Shown: one piece after another, positions 47,306 through 59,297 of the stretch
How positions within the stretch are numbered: the first letter of the stretch is position 1
Layout of the letters: each line of letters opens with the position of its first letter
NCBI GenBank assembly: GCA_028023455.1
Contig: JAQFVV010006428.1
Span: 727,501 to 791,500 of the forward strand
Direction: 5' to 3'
Length of the DNA: 64,000 bases
Source: Epiperipatus broadwayi
Lineage: Eukaryota; Onychophora; Udeonychophora; Euonychophora; Peripatidae
The notes under the pieces: generated by a model
Told to the model about the DNA's origin: nothing
Database searches by the model: none
What the model saw: only the letters and a program-made list of their open reading frames with translations
Program-made: the position numbers and the translations under genes

Positions 47306-47487
47306 ATGCTCACTGGGTCTTTAGTATTTATATGTACAATAATAATAGTTATGTTAAATAATACCAAAGCAGAAGTTTATTCGGCAATTGCCGACATTGA
47401 AGTCTTGTTAAATATTGAGAAAGACTTTAAGAATTTGTTAAAGCACTATTTAAAATATGAAGAAGCTCGGTTACAAATGGTTGAAAA
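47306..47487 (+). CDS. P4HA: Prolyl 4-hydroxylase alpha subunit, gene 2, first coding exon
   Basis: From ATG 47306 the exon encodes a hydrophobic signal peptide (LVFICTIIIVML, probable cleavage after NNTKA) and then VYSAIADIEVLLNIEKD and a Lys/Glu helix LLKHYLKYEEARLQMVE. Human P4HA1 begins likewise with a signal peptide and FFTSIGQMTDLIHTEKDLVT...DYIKAEEDKLEQIKK, part of the N-terminal dimerisation coiled coil. The donor is gtaagt at 47488, in phase 2; the frame stops right after it. Later exons (peptide-binding TPR-like domain and catalytic domain) were not found up to 64000. It lies 7.4 kb downstream of gene 1 on the same strand, so the two look like tandem paralogues. Confidence 0.85.
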
Positions 47488-48830
47488 GTAAGTATAAAAT
47501 TAATAATTAAAAATAGTTCATATTTAGCAGTTATATAACTTAAATTAATATCTATTTAAAATATTTATAAACAACGTACATAGATATATTATTACTTAAT
47601 ATATATATTGATATTTATGACTTTTGCACCCACTTAAAGAAAGTTGAAACAGCGTGTGTGCGCGCGCATGTATGTATATATCTATCAAAAAAAACTCATA
47701 CACTTAGTTGCTTATATATATTATGAACCTGAATAATGGAAAAAATGTTAGCAGGAAGCATTGACTGTAAAAAAAAAAAAAAACTTACAATGTAGAAATG
47801 ATATTAGTAGTTTACATATCTGTTAAATTGGAAGTGTGGGAATAAATAAGTAAGACAATAAATTGAACATTCGGATAAATCACAATTTGAAAAAAAAAAA
47901 TTTTTTATTTTGGTTAAAAACAAAATACCTTTTTGCTTTTCCTATAGTTAAAAAAGAAATACCAAAATCTATATTACTTTTTAAATATAAATAATGAATT
48001 TTAATTTAAAATCTAAGTAATGTTTTGCACCAACTTTGTTAATAGAGTTGCAGAAATATTATTATACTAAACAAATTATAACTTAAAAAGACAATTTTAT
48101 AAAGAAAATATATTTTGCATAATTATATCAAATCTTCAATTACGTTATTTATTAAAAACATATTTTAATTTTGGTTTATTAAGAATTTTCCGTTCCTATC
48201 AAGATACCTCTCAATTCCATTTTCGAAAGCACAAATAAAACACATAAAAGTTGAAAATTTTGTCTAATTGCTTATTTGTGTACAATTAATTCTATTTTAT
48301 ATCATTTTTCTTTACTTTAGAAAGTCTGGAAACCTGCTTTAGTAAAAAGATTGCATGATTAGTGTATGGAATTCGTTTTTTTTATTCATTTACATTAAAA
48401 AACAGTCAAGGTTAATTAAAATTTAATATGAATTTTATTATAATTGAAATAAAGATGGCTGAATCTAAGACTATGAAGATATTTAAATCATGTATGTGTA
48501 ATTAGAAAAGATATAGATCCCATTGCAATTTTTCCAAAGTGGAGCCAAGTAATTTTTTTTTTTTTTGCAATGGCATAGTAAGCTTTGATAAAGTATTGAA
48601 ATCCACCATTGCCTGAGAATGTATGGATGTATGCTCATATACTCATAAAAAACCAGCTACTAAAATGTATGATATTCTAAATACACAATGTCTATTATTA
48701 TTCAATAAATGAAGACTTATACCAAAGATTTAAAAGAATTTATAATTGTATATCATTGCATATATATATATATATAATAATTAATAAAACAAGATACAAA
48801 TTGTGTAACTTGCTTTTAAGTTTGTATTAA
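47488..48830 (+). other. First intron of P4HA gene 2, proximal part
   Basis: AT-rich with poly-A, poly-T and (TA)n tracts. A CA/GC run (gtgtgtgcgcgcgcatg) lies near 47655. No exon that I can support. Confidence 0.4.
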
Positions 48831-49092
48831 AATGTTCACTAGAGAGAGCTTACCACTAGCTCCAATCAAGCTTTAATTTACAAGTGTGAAAGAGAAAGAA
48901 TTCCAAATCTCTCTCAGAATGTCCTTATCCCCAGACCAATTGTTATGGGGATAAGGACATGGAGCCATAAGCTCGAAATCAATTGGTCTAGAGATGAGGA
49001 CATTCCAATAGAGATTTTGAATTCTTCACTTTTAGAACTTATAAATTAAAGCTTGATTGGAACTAGTGGTAATCTCTCTCTAGTGAACATAT
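48831..49092. mobile_element. Fold-back family A, complete inverted pair
   Basis: The ends atgttcactagagagagctt and, inverted, ctctctctagtgaacat define it. The arms meet near 48950-48960 (ggggataaggacatgg). The inner segment aataaagcttgattgg-like is shared with other family A members, so this is a divergent subfamily. Confidence 0.85.
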
Positions 49093-50685
49093 ATTTATTC
49101 TGCTCATGTATTTAGTACAATTATTTTAAGTAGAGCTTGAAAGATAGCCAGTTTTTTAAAAAAGTAAATTTATAATGGTTTATACTGTTCTATATTGATT
49201 TTAAAAATAGGATAGATTTAAATTCACTAAATAGAAAGTTTACACAGATTTTAAATATTTGAAAGTTATTTTAATATAATTTACAGAATAGAAGCAATAT
49301 AATATATCATTTAAAAAGTAACATTAATTTATGTTTATTACATTTGACTGATATAATAATATTGCAATAGTTTAATTACAGTCAGAAATATTATATAATG
49401 TATTTAATGTGTTTTAAATAATTATTTCAGTTATTAATTAAATAATAAATAATTAAATGTTATTCTAGAATGTTCTGAAAGTGTCATATGTCTTAAAAGT
49501 GTTTGAGATAGTCTGTGAGCTTTCATGTTTGTAGTCAAAAAATATTGAATTGTAGTTTTTTAGTAAAATTAGAAACATTTAAATATTGCAATTAATATTT
49601 TATTTGAAAGTAATGATTAAAGTTATTGTAGTCTTTCAATAGTATTTTGCTTTAAAATTAATATTTCCAATTATTAAATATATTTAACCTGTTTAATATG
49701 GGTATTTACTATTATAAAAGTGTTAAATAATTTCAATATAATATTTTTTTAAAAAATGAGTCACATTATTTACAGAATTATTTTAGAGATAACATTTAAT
49801 TTATATGTAAATTAGTATGTGTTAAGAAGTAGGAATATCCAATAAGATTATTAGATAAATTCAGTATTAAATGAGCTGTTCAATCAGTCTAGACAGTAAG
49901 TGTGAAATATATTATTAATATTTTATTTAATCTTGTCTAATTGGATTTTTTTTAAAGTTGTAATTTTATAAAATTATTGTCTACTATCTAAAAGTTTTAA
50001 AGTATAATTCTAAGTAACTATTTTAAAATAATGTCTGAATAAAACAAGTCATTTCCTATCAGTGATAATTTCATTTGAAACATAATGAAAAACTATAATA
50101 GTTTTACAGAAGCTAATAGTGACCATCAAAGTGTCAGTAAAATAGGTATCAAATGCTGTGTAAAGTATAACCATAGAACAAGAGGATATTTGGAGATGGG
50201 TAAGAACTTTAAATTTAATATATTTATTATATTTGGAATGAAATAACATTTATTTCTAATGGCTTTATTTAACTCTAATAACTATAAACTATTAAGAAAA
50301 TTCAACTTTATAAGTTTGAGATGGATTTTGATAAAAATTGTTCAAATAGTTTTATGAATTTTAAAGAAGAAGAACAAAGTACAAAATAACATTATACATT
50401 TGAATTTAAACTTGTATGAAAGAATATTATGAAATGCAAGCATATTTTTATTATTTATGAATGTAAATAAAAATTTGATTACAAGTTTTTCTTAACTGCA
50501 CATCATTTTTGTATAAAAATATTCATGCATTATTAATTCACCCCTATTGAAAATTTCTGCAAGCATTATATGTCAAAATGCATATTCTCCTATATACTTT
50601 ATAATATAAATTTCAGTTCAAAAAATTCAATAGGCAGCAAGATATTAAAAAAAACCTCTAAGTAAAAAAATTGAACTCCATCCTG
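49093..50685. other. AT-rich sequence
   Basis: Nothing recognised. Confidence 0.4.
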
Positions 50686-50689
50686 ACAA

Positions 50690-51360
50690 GTGAAGCCATC
50701 ATCTCATGGCAAGGCCATAAAACATCACACTTTTTATGACATTGTTTAAAGAAAATAGTTTGAATGATCAAAAATGTATTTATTTGCAAATTTATTACGG
50801 TTGTAGATATTTTCTTTTACAATAATTTACATAATATTTATTACATATCAAGAAATATAAATTATTAATAACTTATTTTGAATAGAAATACTTTATTTTC
50901 AAAAATAGAATGTTATTTTAGCAGTAACATAAATATAGCCAAAGCTATTTAGAAGCTTGGTTTTCTATATAAGCAATCTAATTATAATTATGAGTATGAA
51001 AATATCATAATATAGCAATAAATATTAAAAAAATTAAACTTTTAAAAGATAATTTGTTATGTATAACAGAAATAAATAAATATTTGTTCAGATTTGTTTT
51101 TAAAAATCAGAAATAATGATGATTTCATTTATTTTGTAAAATGAAAATACACTTTCTAGAAATGATGACATAATCTTTTTGTTTTTATTACAATCTCATT
51201 TTTTTAATATGTATAGAAACAAAATGTGAGCATTTAAAATTTATTTCAATAGTAAACAAAAATATTTATCAAATGAAGTCAAATTTATTATTTTTGGATA
51301 AGTAATAATGGTTTTATCATATATTTTATGTTTAGTGTGAGACAAAGAAAAACATCAAAA
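50690..51360 (+). repeat. Dispersed repeat D, copy 2
   Basis: Homologous in the same orientation to 32040-32910, lacking the internal tandem duplication. Clearly diverged (perhaps three quarters identical by eye). Confidence 0.65.
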
Positions 51361-54040
51361 AAGTGTCCATATTAAACTAATGGATTAAGAAAGCAATTTA
51401 AATGGATTATATATTTGCAAGTGATGCATAATAAAAATAAGAAAATTACTCTTAAAGTTTATATTTTAGAAAAAAATTATTTATAAAGAAATTATGGAAG
51501 TATGATATATTTTAAAATATTTTTTATTAAAACCTAGATGAATTGTAATGTGAATTTGAAAGTATAATTATTATGCTAGATAACATTACCTGGATGGAAA
51601 AGCTATTATATAATTTTATATAAAGATGATTGATCAAGATGTGTGCATTTAGAAGAGAAAAAAGTTGATTTCTTTTTAAGAAGTGTTCATCTTTAATAAA
51701 TGCTTATTAGAAAAAGTATCAATATTATGATGTTTTTGCTATAGAAATTCTAGATTAGCTGGATAAATATACATAAGTAAAAGATATATTGTTTAATATG
51801 AAAGTGGATTCCTGATAAATATTTGAGGAAATGGACTCAATAATATATTTATTTTGGATGGGTGAACAATATTTTGCTTAGATTTCTCAGGATTCAACTT
51901 TGTGATATATGAGTTTGGTTTTTATAGCACCCAGAGGAGAGAGAAGTTTTTGTTCAAAACTTTTTATTGTATCTTAGAAATAGGGAAAGAATTGAAAATG
52001 CCGACAGAATGAGGAGAATAAAAGACTTTTAGTAACTTTGAATTTTTCTTATTATTTTAGTTTAATGTTAATATTTTTTATTATCATCATTATTATAATA
52101 TTTAATTGGCATCTTCATTAGAAATATATATTTCAGTTTTAGATATTGATATAATTTTTAAATAAAGAAAGAAAAAGATAGATTTACAGAAATTAATTTT
52201 TTGACAGGCAAATAAAATACTTATAGCTTATTTTATTTTGGACAATTACAAAAAAAAGTGGATCTCCATATGTAATTCTAATACTTGTTAGAATTATAGG
52301 TAACATGTTATATATTTTTATATCATATTTTAATAATATTTTGAAGTGATATTTTAATTGATATTATTATGTTTTATTATCATATTGCTTGTGTATTAAA
52401 ATTAGATGAATCATACTTATATAATTACTAATGTATTAATTATTTTAAGCATGAAAAGTAAATGAGAGAGAATGCCTTGTAAATTATCTAAAGGTATTTT
52501 AAGTATTTTTTTTATAAATTTTACAACATAATTTTGAATTGTTTTTCTATCATTATTGATTGTATCTATTGAGATGTGATATTGTGAAATGTTGATCTCT
52601 AAATTATATGATTGTTAATGATGAATATTTTATCAAAATCATCTGTGCATAAAATGCTTTGAACCATTTTGAAGTGAATACTAGATATTTATTTTAGAAT
52701 AGTGGTTTAAAGATTATTTTTGTAGCATGGTTAGTATTTTTTGTGATGTTATTTAGGATTGTTCAGCATGAGGAAGACAGATTATAGTGGTTGAGGAAAG
52801 TAATTATGAAATGAAATCCTAGTTGCTAGGGATTTTAGACAAGTAGATTATATGTGAATCATATTATTATAAGTTGATAATTTAGATACAAATAAGAAAG
52901 GACTGTATAGTTATTCCATGGACAGTTGCATTTTTTCCACTGTTTACTAAGAGCTCAAATACAAGCCATGACAGAAATTTAAGATACATGATAAATATAT
53001 GGTTTTAAGCAGTGTAACCATGATGATGCTTTTTCATACTCATTTGAGTTATTATTATATTTATATCCCTCACTATAATCACTATCAATTGCAACTGGTA
53101 TTACATCATAAACAATAGTTTTAAAATAGTTAGAATAACAACTAGACTGTTGAAACATGGAAATTTTGTGGAAGAGGATATAAAAATTCTATCACAAATG
53201 TTGTTGAATTATTACTGTTTATAATAAAAGTAGAGAAGGAATTATTTGATATTACTATGAACGTTTAAATATTACAGATCATTAAACTCAAGTATTTATG
53301 CATATTTTGGATGGATTCTAAGAAAGAGTGATAAAAGCATGATATCTGAATTATATGATGGATATATATTATCAGATTGAATGAATAAAAAAATGTCAAG
53401 CAATATAATTCTTTAATATAATTTAATTTTTTTATAAGAAGAGTGAACCCATAAAATAGATAGAAATTATAGGATTATTTTTAAATGTTTTTAAAAGTAA
53501 TTAATTTTAGAAAGTGATGTAATAACTATTTTTCTTTATTTCAATGTTACATTAAAATGCTAGAACCCATCTGAAAGGTTAAAAAAACTGTTTTACTGTA
53601 ATGTAAAAAAAGGGCCTAATAATTTTTTTTGTAATATTATATTATATGCTAAGTTTTAGATAAGTGTTTATCCTAATTTAAATTTATGGTAATAAACATT
53701 ATATAATTATAGTTATTTTTTTAATAACGTGAAGTACATCATGTACATATAGTATTAGGGTATTTGGGTATTGTTCCAGAAACCTAGGATAGATAGGACG
53801 GCTATTCACATATGTGACAAACATGTAATCTTGCAAACATAAAATAAACACGTGCTTTTTCTCCTCGAAAAACATGTTTTTGAATGTGCACAAAACATGT
53901 CAACAAAACACAATGTCTTACGTGTCAAAACGTTCGTTTTTGGAAATTATTGCATTTGCTGATTGAAAAATATCTTTTTTACATTTTAAAGTTGCTCCTT
54001 GTTGTTATTGTTATTTTGTTTGATCATTTTTAATTTCATC
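51361..54040. other. AT-rich sequence
   Basis: No coding frame recognised. Near 53757 tttgggtattgttccagaaacc resembles the end of the MITE at 60493, without a visible partner. Confidence 0.4.
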
Positions 54041-54044
54041 TTCT

Positions 54045-54610
54045 GAGTTTTTATTCAATCTGATCAAAGTGCTGAAATTAACACTTATTTTTGGATTTAG
54101 TAACTGAATTAAAATGTTGATTTTGTTAATTCTGTTGTTTCCTTATATCTGCTAAAAGTGCTATATTTTATAATAATTTTTGGTTGTACTAACTGAAATA
54201 ATTCTTGACAGATATTTTTTATTTAAAAATTAAATTAATATGTTAACTTTGTTAATATTGTAGTTCTTTCCTTTTAGCTGTTCAAAATATTGCATCTTCT
54301 AGTTATTTCTCAAGTCTGAAAACCATCTAATCATATTTGTACAATCTCCCTATTTTTTTTTAAATTATGAATTTTAGTAAAGCATTGAGTTTGTTATTTA
54401 TGTTTTTTTTCTTTTATTTGCTTTCATATAAAAAACATTTTTACTTCTGCTTACACAGACATGATGACACCTTCTTTTTCCATGTTGAATGACATCAAGA
54501 ACGTTTTTCCTTCTGTCTAAAACCATCTGATCCAAATGCTGAAATTAATACTTATTTTTTTTATTTAGTAATTGAATTAAAATGTTGACTTTATTAATAC
54601 TGTTGCTTCC
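54045..54610 (+). repeat. Degenerate minisatellite, left part
   Basis: Irregular units of roughly 100-150 bp recur, built around tgatcaaagtgctgaaatta, a middle tttagtaactgaattaaaa and tgttgactttgttaat. The same units continue at 59298-59915, so the Gypsy element inserted into this array. Confidence 0.7.
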
Positions 54611-54945
54611 TAGTTTGTTTAACCACTGAGGTTAGTCAGTATTTTATCACCAACCTTTAAATGTCCAACTGGCTCTGAAACTAATTAATGTTTGCTCTAC
54701 TTCACAATTAATTTATAGTATTAGCAGATAGTTCTTGGCGTAAGATTTCAAGTTAATAATTCCGTATACCTGTTTTTATAACACGTGAGCATGTAAGTAT
54801 GTTAGCAACAACGAATACTCCAACGATTATTATTGTTGTTTGTTCTAATAATTTTACAGATAATCTCTAGCAAATAATTATTTGACAGTGAATATGTTAC
54901 CGAATACCTCATCAGTGAATGTATCCATTGTTCTGGGTAGTATCT
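54611..54945 (-). repeat. 3' LTR of the Gypsy element
   Basis: 335 bp, aligned without gaps to 58963-59297 with about 23 differences by hand count (about 93% identical). Most differences are C/T or G/A. Borders are tagtttg on the left and agtatct on the right, uncertain by a few bases; the ends are not clearly TG...CA. A purine run on the minus strand at 54989-54980 could be part of the polypurine tract, though about 35 bases from the LTR. Confidence 0.9.
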
Positions 54946-55484
54946 CATGTCAAGTCAAGTTTTAATTAGTATATCACAACTTCTCCTCCAACTACACAGA
55001 ACTAGGAGTATATGGAATACATTTTGTTTTTTCTATAGTCCAACATAGCATTTTCTCTTTTCTCCTCTCTCCTAGCAGTCATAGTCCTTTAAGAATTTGG
55101 GAGACATTTTTTTTCTCTGAGGTCTTGGTGATCTTTCTTTAATGTTGTCGCCTGCTACTTTCCTTGGCATATCTTCCCATTGTAGTGTAGCATCATCTAT
55201 CCCTTGTTCCGTAAGATTATCTGATTGTCCAGTTTGTGGTTTACCTATCTCTGATTTTGTCTCTGCCGGTTGATTTTATTTCCACTGGGTTTATTGTTCT
55301 CCCAGCTTGGAGAACTGTGATGGCGTATGTGGTTTATGTGTTGCTTGTATACTACATTATCCCTGTTCTCATTGCTGCTATAAATTTGGATGTTAAGTTG
55401 ACAATTTCTTCCTTTATCCATGTTTTGTGTACACTATCTCTGATCCATACTTTTTCTCCTGCTATGAATGCTTTATGTTCTGTT
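54946..55484 (-). other. Gypsy element: integrase tail and 3' untranslated part
   Basis: Remnants of reading frame probably continue the integrase C-terminus. No chromodomain or other motif is readable. Confidence 0.4.
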
Positions 55485-56230
55485 TCAGCCCGCTGTACAT
55501 GTTTTTGGCAGTAACTGTGTCAGTTCTGTCCTTAACCTCTGTTTTAACAATAGTTCAGCTGGGGAATTTCCACTCATTGCTGTTGGTGTGGAGTTTTGAT
55601 GCAATAATTTGCAGTGCAGTGTTTCCAGCATATTTGTTGATGTTTCTTTTTTCAGTGCATGTTTATGTTGGTTTACTGCATTTTCAGCCAATCCATTGCT
55701 CTCAAGATGGTATGGGGGTGAGTACATATGTTTAATGCCCCTGGTTTCTAAGTATTCTTCAAACTTTGCTGAAGTAAATCCAGAACCATTATCTGTAATG
55801 AAAGTCTCTGGGTAGCCCTGTGTTGCGAATATTTCATTTAGTTGATGAATGACTTCTTCTGACCCAGTGTATTTGGTATTCTACCCAATGGGAATAGGTG
55901 TCTACTAGTATCAAGAAGGTATATCCCATAAATGAACCTGCATGGTCCATGTGAACATGTTCCCATGCATTTCAGATGGTGGCCATGAACTATATTATTT
56001 TATTGTTGATCAAGCATTTGATTGACATGCTGTGCATGTTCTTGTGAAGGAATCAATGTCCTCATTTATCTTAGGCCACCAAACATAGCTTCTGGCGAGT
56101 GCTTTTGCCCAAACAACTCCTGGGTGTCCATTGTGCAGCATTTTGAGCACCTGATTCCAGCCCTACAAGGGTATGATGACTCTATCTCCATTTAGAATGC
56201 ACCTTTTGCAGACTGATAAGCTTGAACGAG
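55485..56230 (-). pseudogene. Gypsy integrase, broken
   Basis: The zinc-binding HHCC part is visible near 56140-56030 (HNGHPG ... ARSYVWWPK ... CTACQ). The DDE core follows: HMDHAGSF near 55945, ITDNGSGFTS near 55790, and SPPYHLESNGLAENAV near 55715. All three catalytic acidic residues can be placed, but frames change between them. It would insert the cDNA copy into the genome. Dead because of the shifts. Confidence 0.85.
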
Positions 56231-56369
56231 CACTCCAGAAAGCCAGTGGCAAGTTCTTTGGTTGTTTGTTGGGCCAACCTTTACTAATCCATTTTATAAG
56301 CAATTGATATCCTGGATTATTATCTGTCCACTCTGCTACTTTTTTACTATTTATCCATGAATTCCAGGA

Positions 56370-57083
56370 CTATGTAGTTGATTTCCACATTGACTTTTTT
56401 ATTTCAGTTGTCTCTGGCATCCGTGAGAGTGCATCTGCATCTTGTATCAAACTGCCCCCTTTATAGTTTATATCATAATCATAAGCTGAAAGTAGTGTTA
56501 TCCAGCACAGCATGCATGGGCTGAGATGATCTGGGATTGATTTTATCTTTGCCAATATTCCCAATAGTGGTTTGTGGTCAGTTATAACTGTAAATTGTTG
56601 GCCATACACATATTGATGAAATTTTTTAATTCCAAAAACTATGGCCAGGGCTTCCTTGTCGAGTTGACTGTAGTTTCTTTCTGCATTGCTTAAGGTTCAT
56701 GATGCATATGCTATTATTCTCTCTCCATCATGTATGGGATGAGTCAACACTGCTCCGATTCCATATTCTGATGCATCTGTGGCCAGTACTATCTCCAATT
56801 TACTGTCATAATGAATTAGCAACTTTTCTGATGGTAATAGGGATTTTGTTTTCAGAAATGCCTCCTCTTGATCTGTTGACCATTCCCAGTTTTGATTTTT
56901 CTTCAAGAGTTTATATAGAGGTTGAGCCATGTGTGCTTTCCCTTTAAGAAAGGGTTTGAAGTAGTTAATCAGTCCTAGAAATGCCTGAAGTTGTTTTGCA
57001 TTTTTTGGTCTGGGTGCATTCATTACTGCTCTAATTTTATCTGGTGCAGAGTCTTTCCCATCTTGTGATACTATGTGTCCCAA
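56370..57083 (-). pseudogene. Gypsy RT thumb and RNase H, broken
   Basis: 57083-56697 is one frame with GHIVSQDGK, the QAFLGLINYFKPF connection and the RNase H start LATDASEYGIGAVL (first catalytic Asp). After a break, 56609-56370 has TVITDHKPLLGIL and DADALSRMP, the end of RNase H. RNase H would remove the RNA template during reverse transcription. Confidence 0.88.
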
Positions 57084-57763
57084 AAACTTAAGTTTTCTGG
57101 TGTTCCATATGCATTTGTCAGTGTGGCTCCAAAATCCTCAAACCTCCTGCACACTTGTATAATTCTCTCTCTGAGTGTTTCTTAGGTGTTAGCTGTAATG
57201 AGAATATCATCAAAATATGGAATTACCCCCACTATACCATTGAGCAACCTATCAATTTTTGCTTGAAAATGTTTGGTGCTATGCTGATTCCAAATAAAAG
57301 ATGGTTATATCTGAATAATCCTAAGTGAGTTGTAATTGTTAGTATTTCCGAAGTTTCCTTACATACTGGTATCTGGTGAAAAGCTGTCTGGAGATTGAGT
57401 TTAGCAAAATGTGATGATTTTTGCAATAATGCTAAAATTTCTCATGCATTTGGAACAGTGTATGCACTTTTACAAAGATTTTTTATTAAGAGTTATTCTA
57501 TAGTCTCCACATATTCGTATGTTCCTGTCTGGTTTATTAACTATAACAATTGGTGTGGCCCACTCAGAGTCTTCTGTTGAACTTATTATTCCTTTTTGCA
57601 TGAGTTCATTTAATGCTTCTTTTATTTTAGCTCTTTGTGCAAATGGCACTTTCCATGGGTTACATATGATCGGGGTTGAATGTTCCTTGAGTTCTAATTG
57701 CACTGGTGTCATTTTTAATTCACCTAGTTTTGGCTTAAATAGGTTTGGGAATTTATTTTGCAT
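57084..57763 (-). pseudogene. Gypsy reverse transcriptase, broken
   Basis: 57763-57470 carries PWKVPFAQRAKIKEAL, ISSTEDSEWATPIVIV and the IRICGDYR motif. 57426-57232 carries HFAKLNLQTAFHQIPV and LFRYNHLLFGI. A decayed stretch near 57215 still reads YFDDIL, the catalytic motif, shortly before an in-frame stop. Asp of motif A has become Asn (KLNLQTAF where the family has KLDLQTAF). Confidence 0.88.
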
Positions 57764-57770
57764 TTCATTT

Positions 57771-58412
57771 TCAATATTGATTTTTTTTTATTACGTTTAT
57801 GGTAATCCTGAGTAGTCTAAACCAATTCCAGCCTATTAATGGAGTTACTTGTTTATAGACTATGTATAGGGGTAATTTTCTGATTTTTGAGTTTAATTTT
57901 ACTTTTACTCTTACCATTCCAACTATTTCCATCATATTGCCATTTACGTCTTTGGCACTTATATTGGTTTTTTCCATTTTATGTGTAACATTTCTTTTCA
58001 CAGTGAGAACTTCCCAATCATTAAGGGACATTAGTGTCACTCTGGAGTCACTGTCAATCTCCATTTTAATGTATTTCCCTTCGATGAGTATTGGCAGTTT
58101 GAATTCTGCTTCATTACATTTAAAATTTTTAATGCATGTATTAAAGTTTGTTTTGTCTGTATTTTCTGGTTTTGGTTTACAACAGACTTTCGCTAGATGA
58201 CCTTTCCATCTGAAATTTGTACAGTACTCTCGATTTTGCCTACAATTCCGAGCGATATGTCCCGGTTTGCCACAGCAGTAACAGTTTGTTTTTTTATCAT
58301 TTACTCTTTGCTGTTTTGACATTTCATTTCCCTGTTCAATGGTTTTATGAATTGTTTGGTAAAAGTTTACCGATGGTGTGGTATCCAGATATTCTTTAGC
58401 CTGGTTCATCAC
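57771..58412 (-). pseudogene. Gypsy nucleocapsid and protease
   Basis: One open 213-codon frame. CYCCGKPGHIARNC is a good CCHC zinc knuckle. The second, YCTNFRWKGHLAKVC, has Phe in place of its second Cys. The protease follows with EIDSDSRVTLMS where the family has D-[ST]-G-S; the Gly of the active-site loop is Asp here, so it should be inactive. The end PLIGWNWFR fits the C-terminal LLG(R)DW-type motif of Gypsy proteases. Confidence 0.88.
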
Positions 58413-58908
58413 AAACTCGTGTGCAATTCCTCTTTTAATGGTATCTTTGTAATTTAATTCTGAATCAGCTAGTAGTTGTTCATGGAATTTAGTGTCATAT
58501 ATGCCCCATAATAACTGCTCCGGCCTCTTCTAGAAATTGTCCATAGACAATTTTTTGCTAGCTCCCTTAGTGCTGTATCAAATTCTTTGAAAGTTTCAGC
58601 CTTCATTTGCCATTGATTTCTAAAATGCAGTCTTGTGACATGTTTCAATGGGAGAGGGCAGAGGTGTGCTGTTAATTTTTGAACTATTTCATCGTATTGA
58701 AAAGTTTCAGGCTCTGCCAGTTCACATAGATGGTTTGCGATCTCGAGCACTTTCATTCTGGAAAATCCTAGTAATGTAGCCACCTTTATGTAGTTTTCCT
58801 TGATATTGTTAACAAGAACAAATTTTCCACATGGTTAACATATAGTGACTAGTTGGTAGGGTTTTCAACATCAAATTGTCCTATTGGCATTTGGAACATG
58901 GTGGCCAT
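58413..58908 (-). pseudogene. Gypsy gag (capsid part), broken
   Basis: It starts near ATG 58908 (MATMFQMPIGQFDVEN) and shifts frame. The piece 58783-58469 has VATLLGFSRMKVLE (its Val read as an internal Met start), RLHFRNQWQMKAETFKEF and LRELAKNC, the pattern of Gypsy capsid proteins. Continues after another break into the nucleocapsid frame. Confidence 0.85.
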
Positions 58909-58946
58909 TGCTGATTACGTTTAAGGTTTCTTTTGCAGGTTCTGTA

Positions 58947-58959
58947 CTTGACTGCGCCA
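58947..58959 (-). other. Primer-binding site, tRNA-Ser type
   Basis: On the minus strand TGGCGCAGTCAAG lies three bases inside the 5' LTR. TGGCGCAGTC is complementary to the 3' end (with CCA) of a serine tRNA, as used by several insect Gypsy elements. Confidence 0.8.
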
Positions 58960-58962
58960 AAT

Positions 58963-59297
58963 TAGTTTGTTTAACCACTGAGGTTAGTCAGCATTTTATC
59001 GCCAACCTTTAAACATCCAACTGGCTCTGAAACTAATTAATGTTCGCTCTACTTCACAATTAATTTATAGTATTAGCAGATAGTTCTTGGCGTAAGCTCT
59101 CAAGTTAATAATTCCGTATATCTGTTTTTATAACACACAAGCGCCTAAGTATGTTAGCAACAACGAATACTCCAACGATTATTATTGTTGTTTGTTCTAA
59201 TAATTTTTCAGTCAATCTCTAGCAAATAATTATTTGACAGCGAATACGTTACTGAATACCTCATCAGCGGATGTATCCATTGTTCTGGCTAGTATCT
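58963..59297 (-). repeat. 5' LTR of the Gypsy element
   Basis: Partner of 54611-54945. It keeps CpG at several places where the other LTR has TpG or CpA, which suggests decay by deamination of methylated cytosines. Confidence 0.9.

Larger units (their letters stand above)
54611..59297 (-). mobile_element. Gypsy (Metaviridae) LTR retrotransposon, decayed
   Basis: A 4.7-kb element on the minus strand: 5' LTR (right), primer-binding site, gag with zinc knuckles, protease, RT, RNase H and integrase in the order of the Gypsy superfamily, then the 3' LTR (left). No envelope frame is seen. Several stops and frameshifts interrupt the coding region. A clear target duplication was not found, because the element sits inside a degenerate minisatellite. 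Confidence 0.92.

Noticed and set aside
48320-48352. Possible second exon of P4HA gene 2 after ctttactttag
   Set aside because: Each reading frame stops within a dozen or so codons and none resembles the expected P4HA sequence.
55236-58399. Several + strand frames, some over 100 codons
   Set aside because: They are antisense to the Gypsy pol and gag frames, which carry all recognised motifs.
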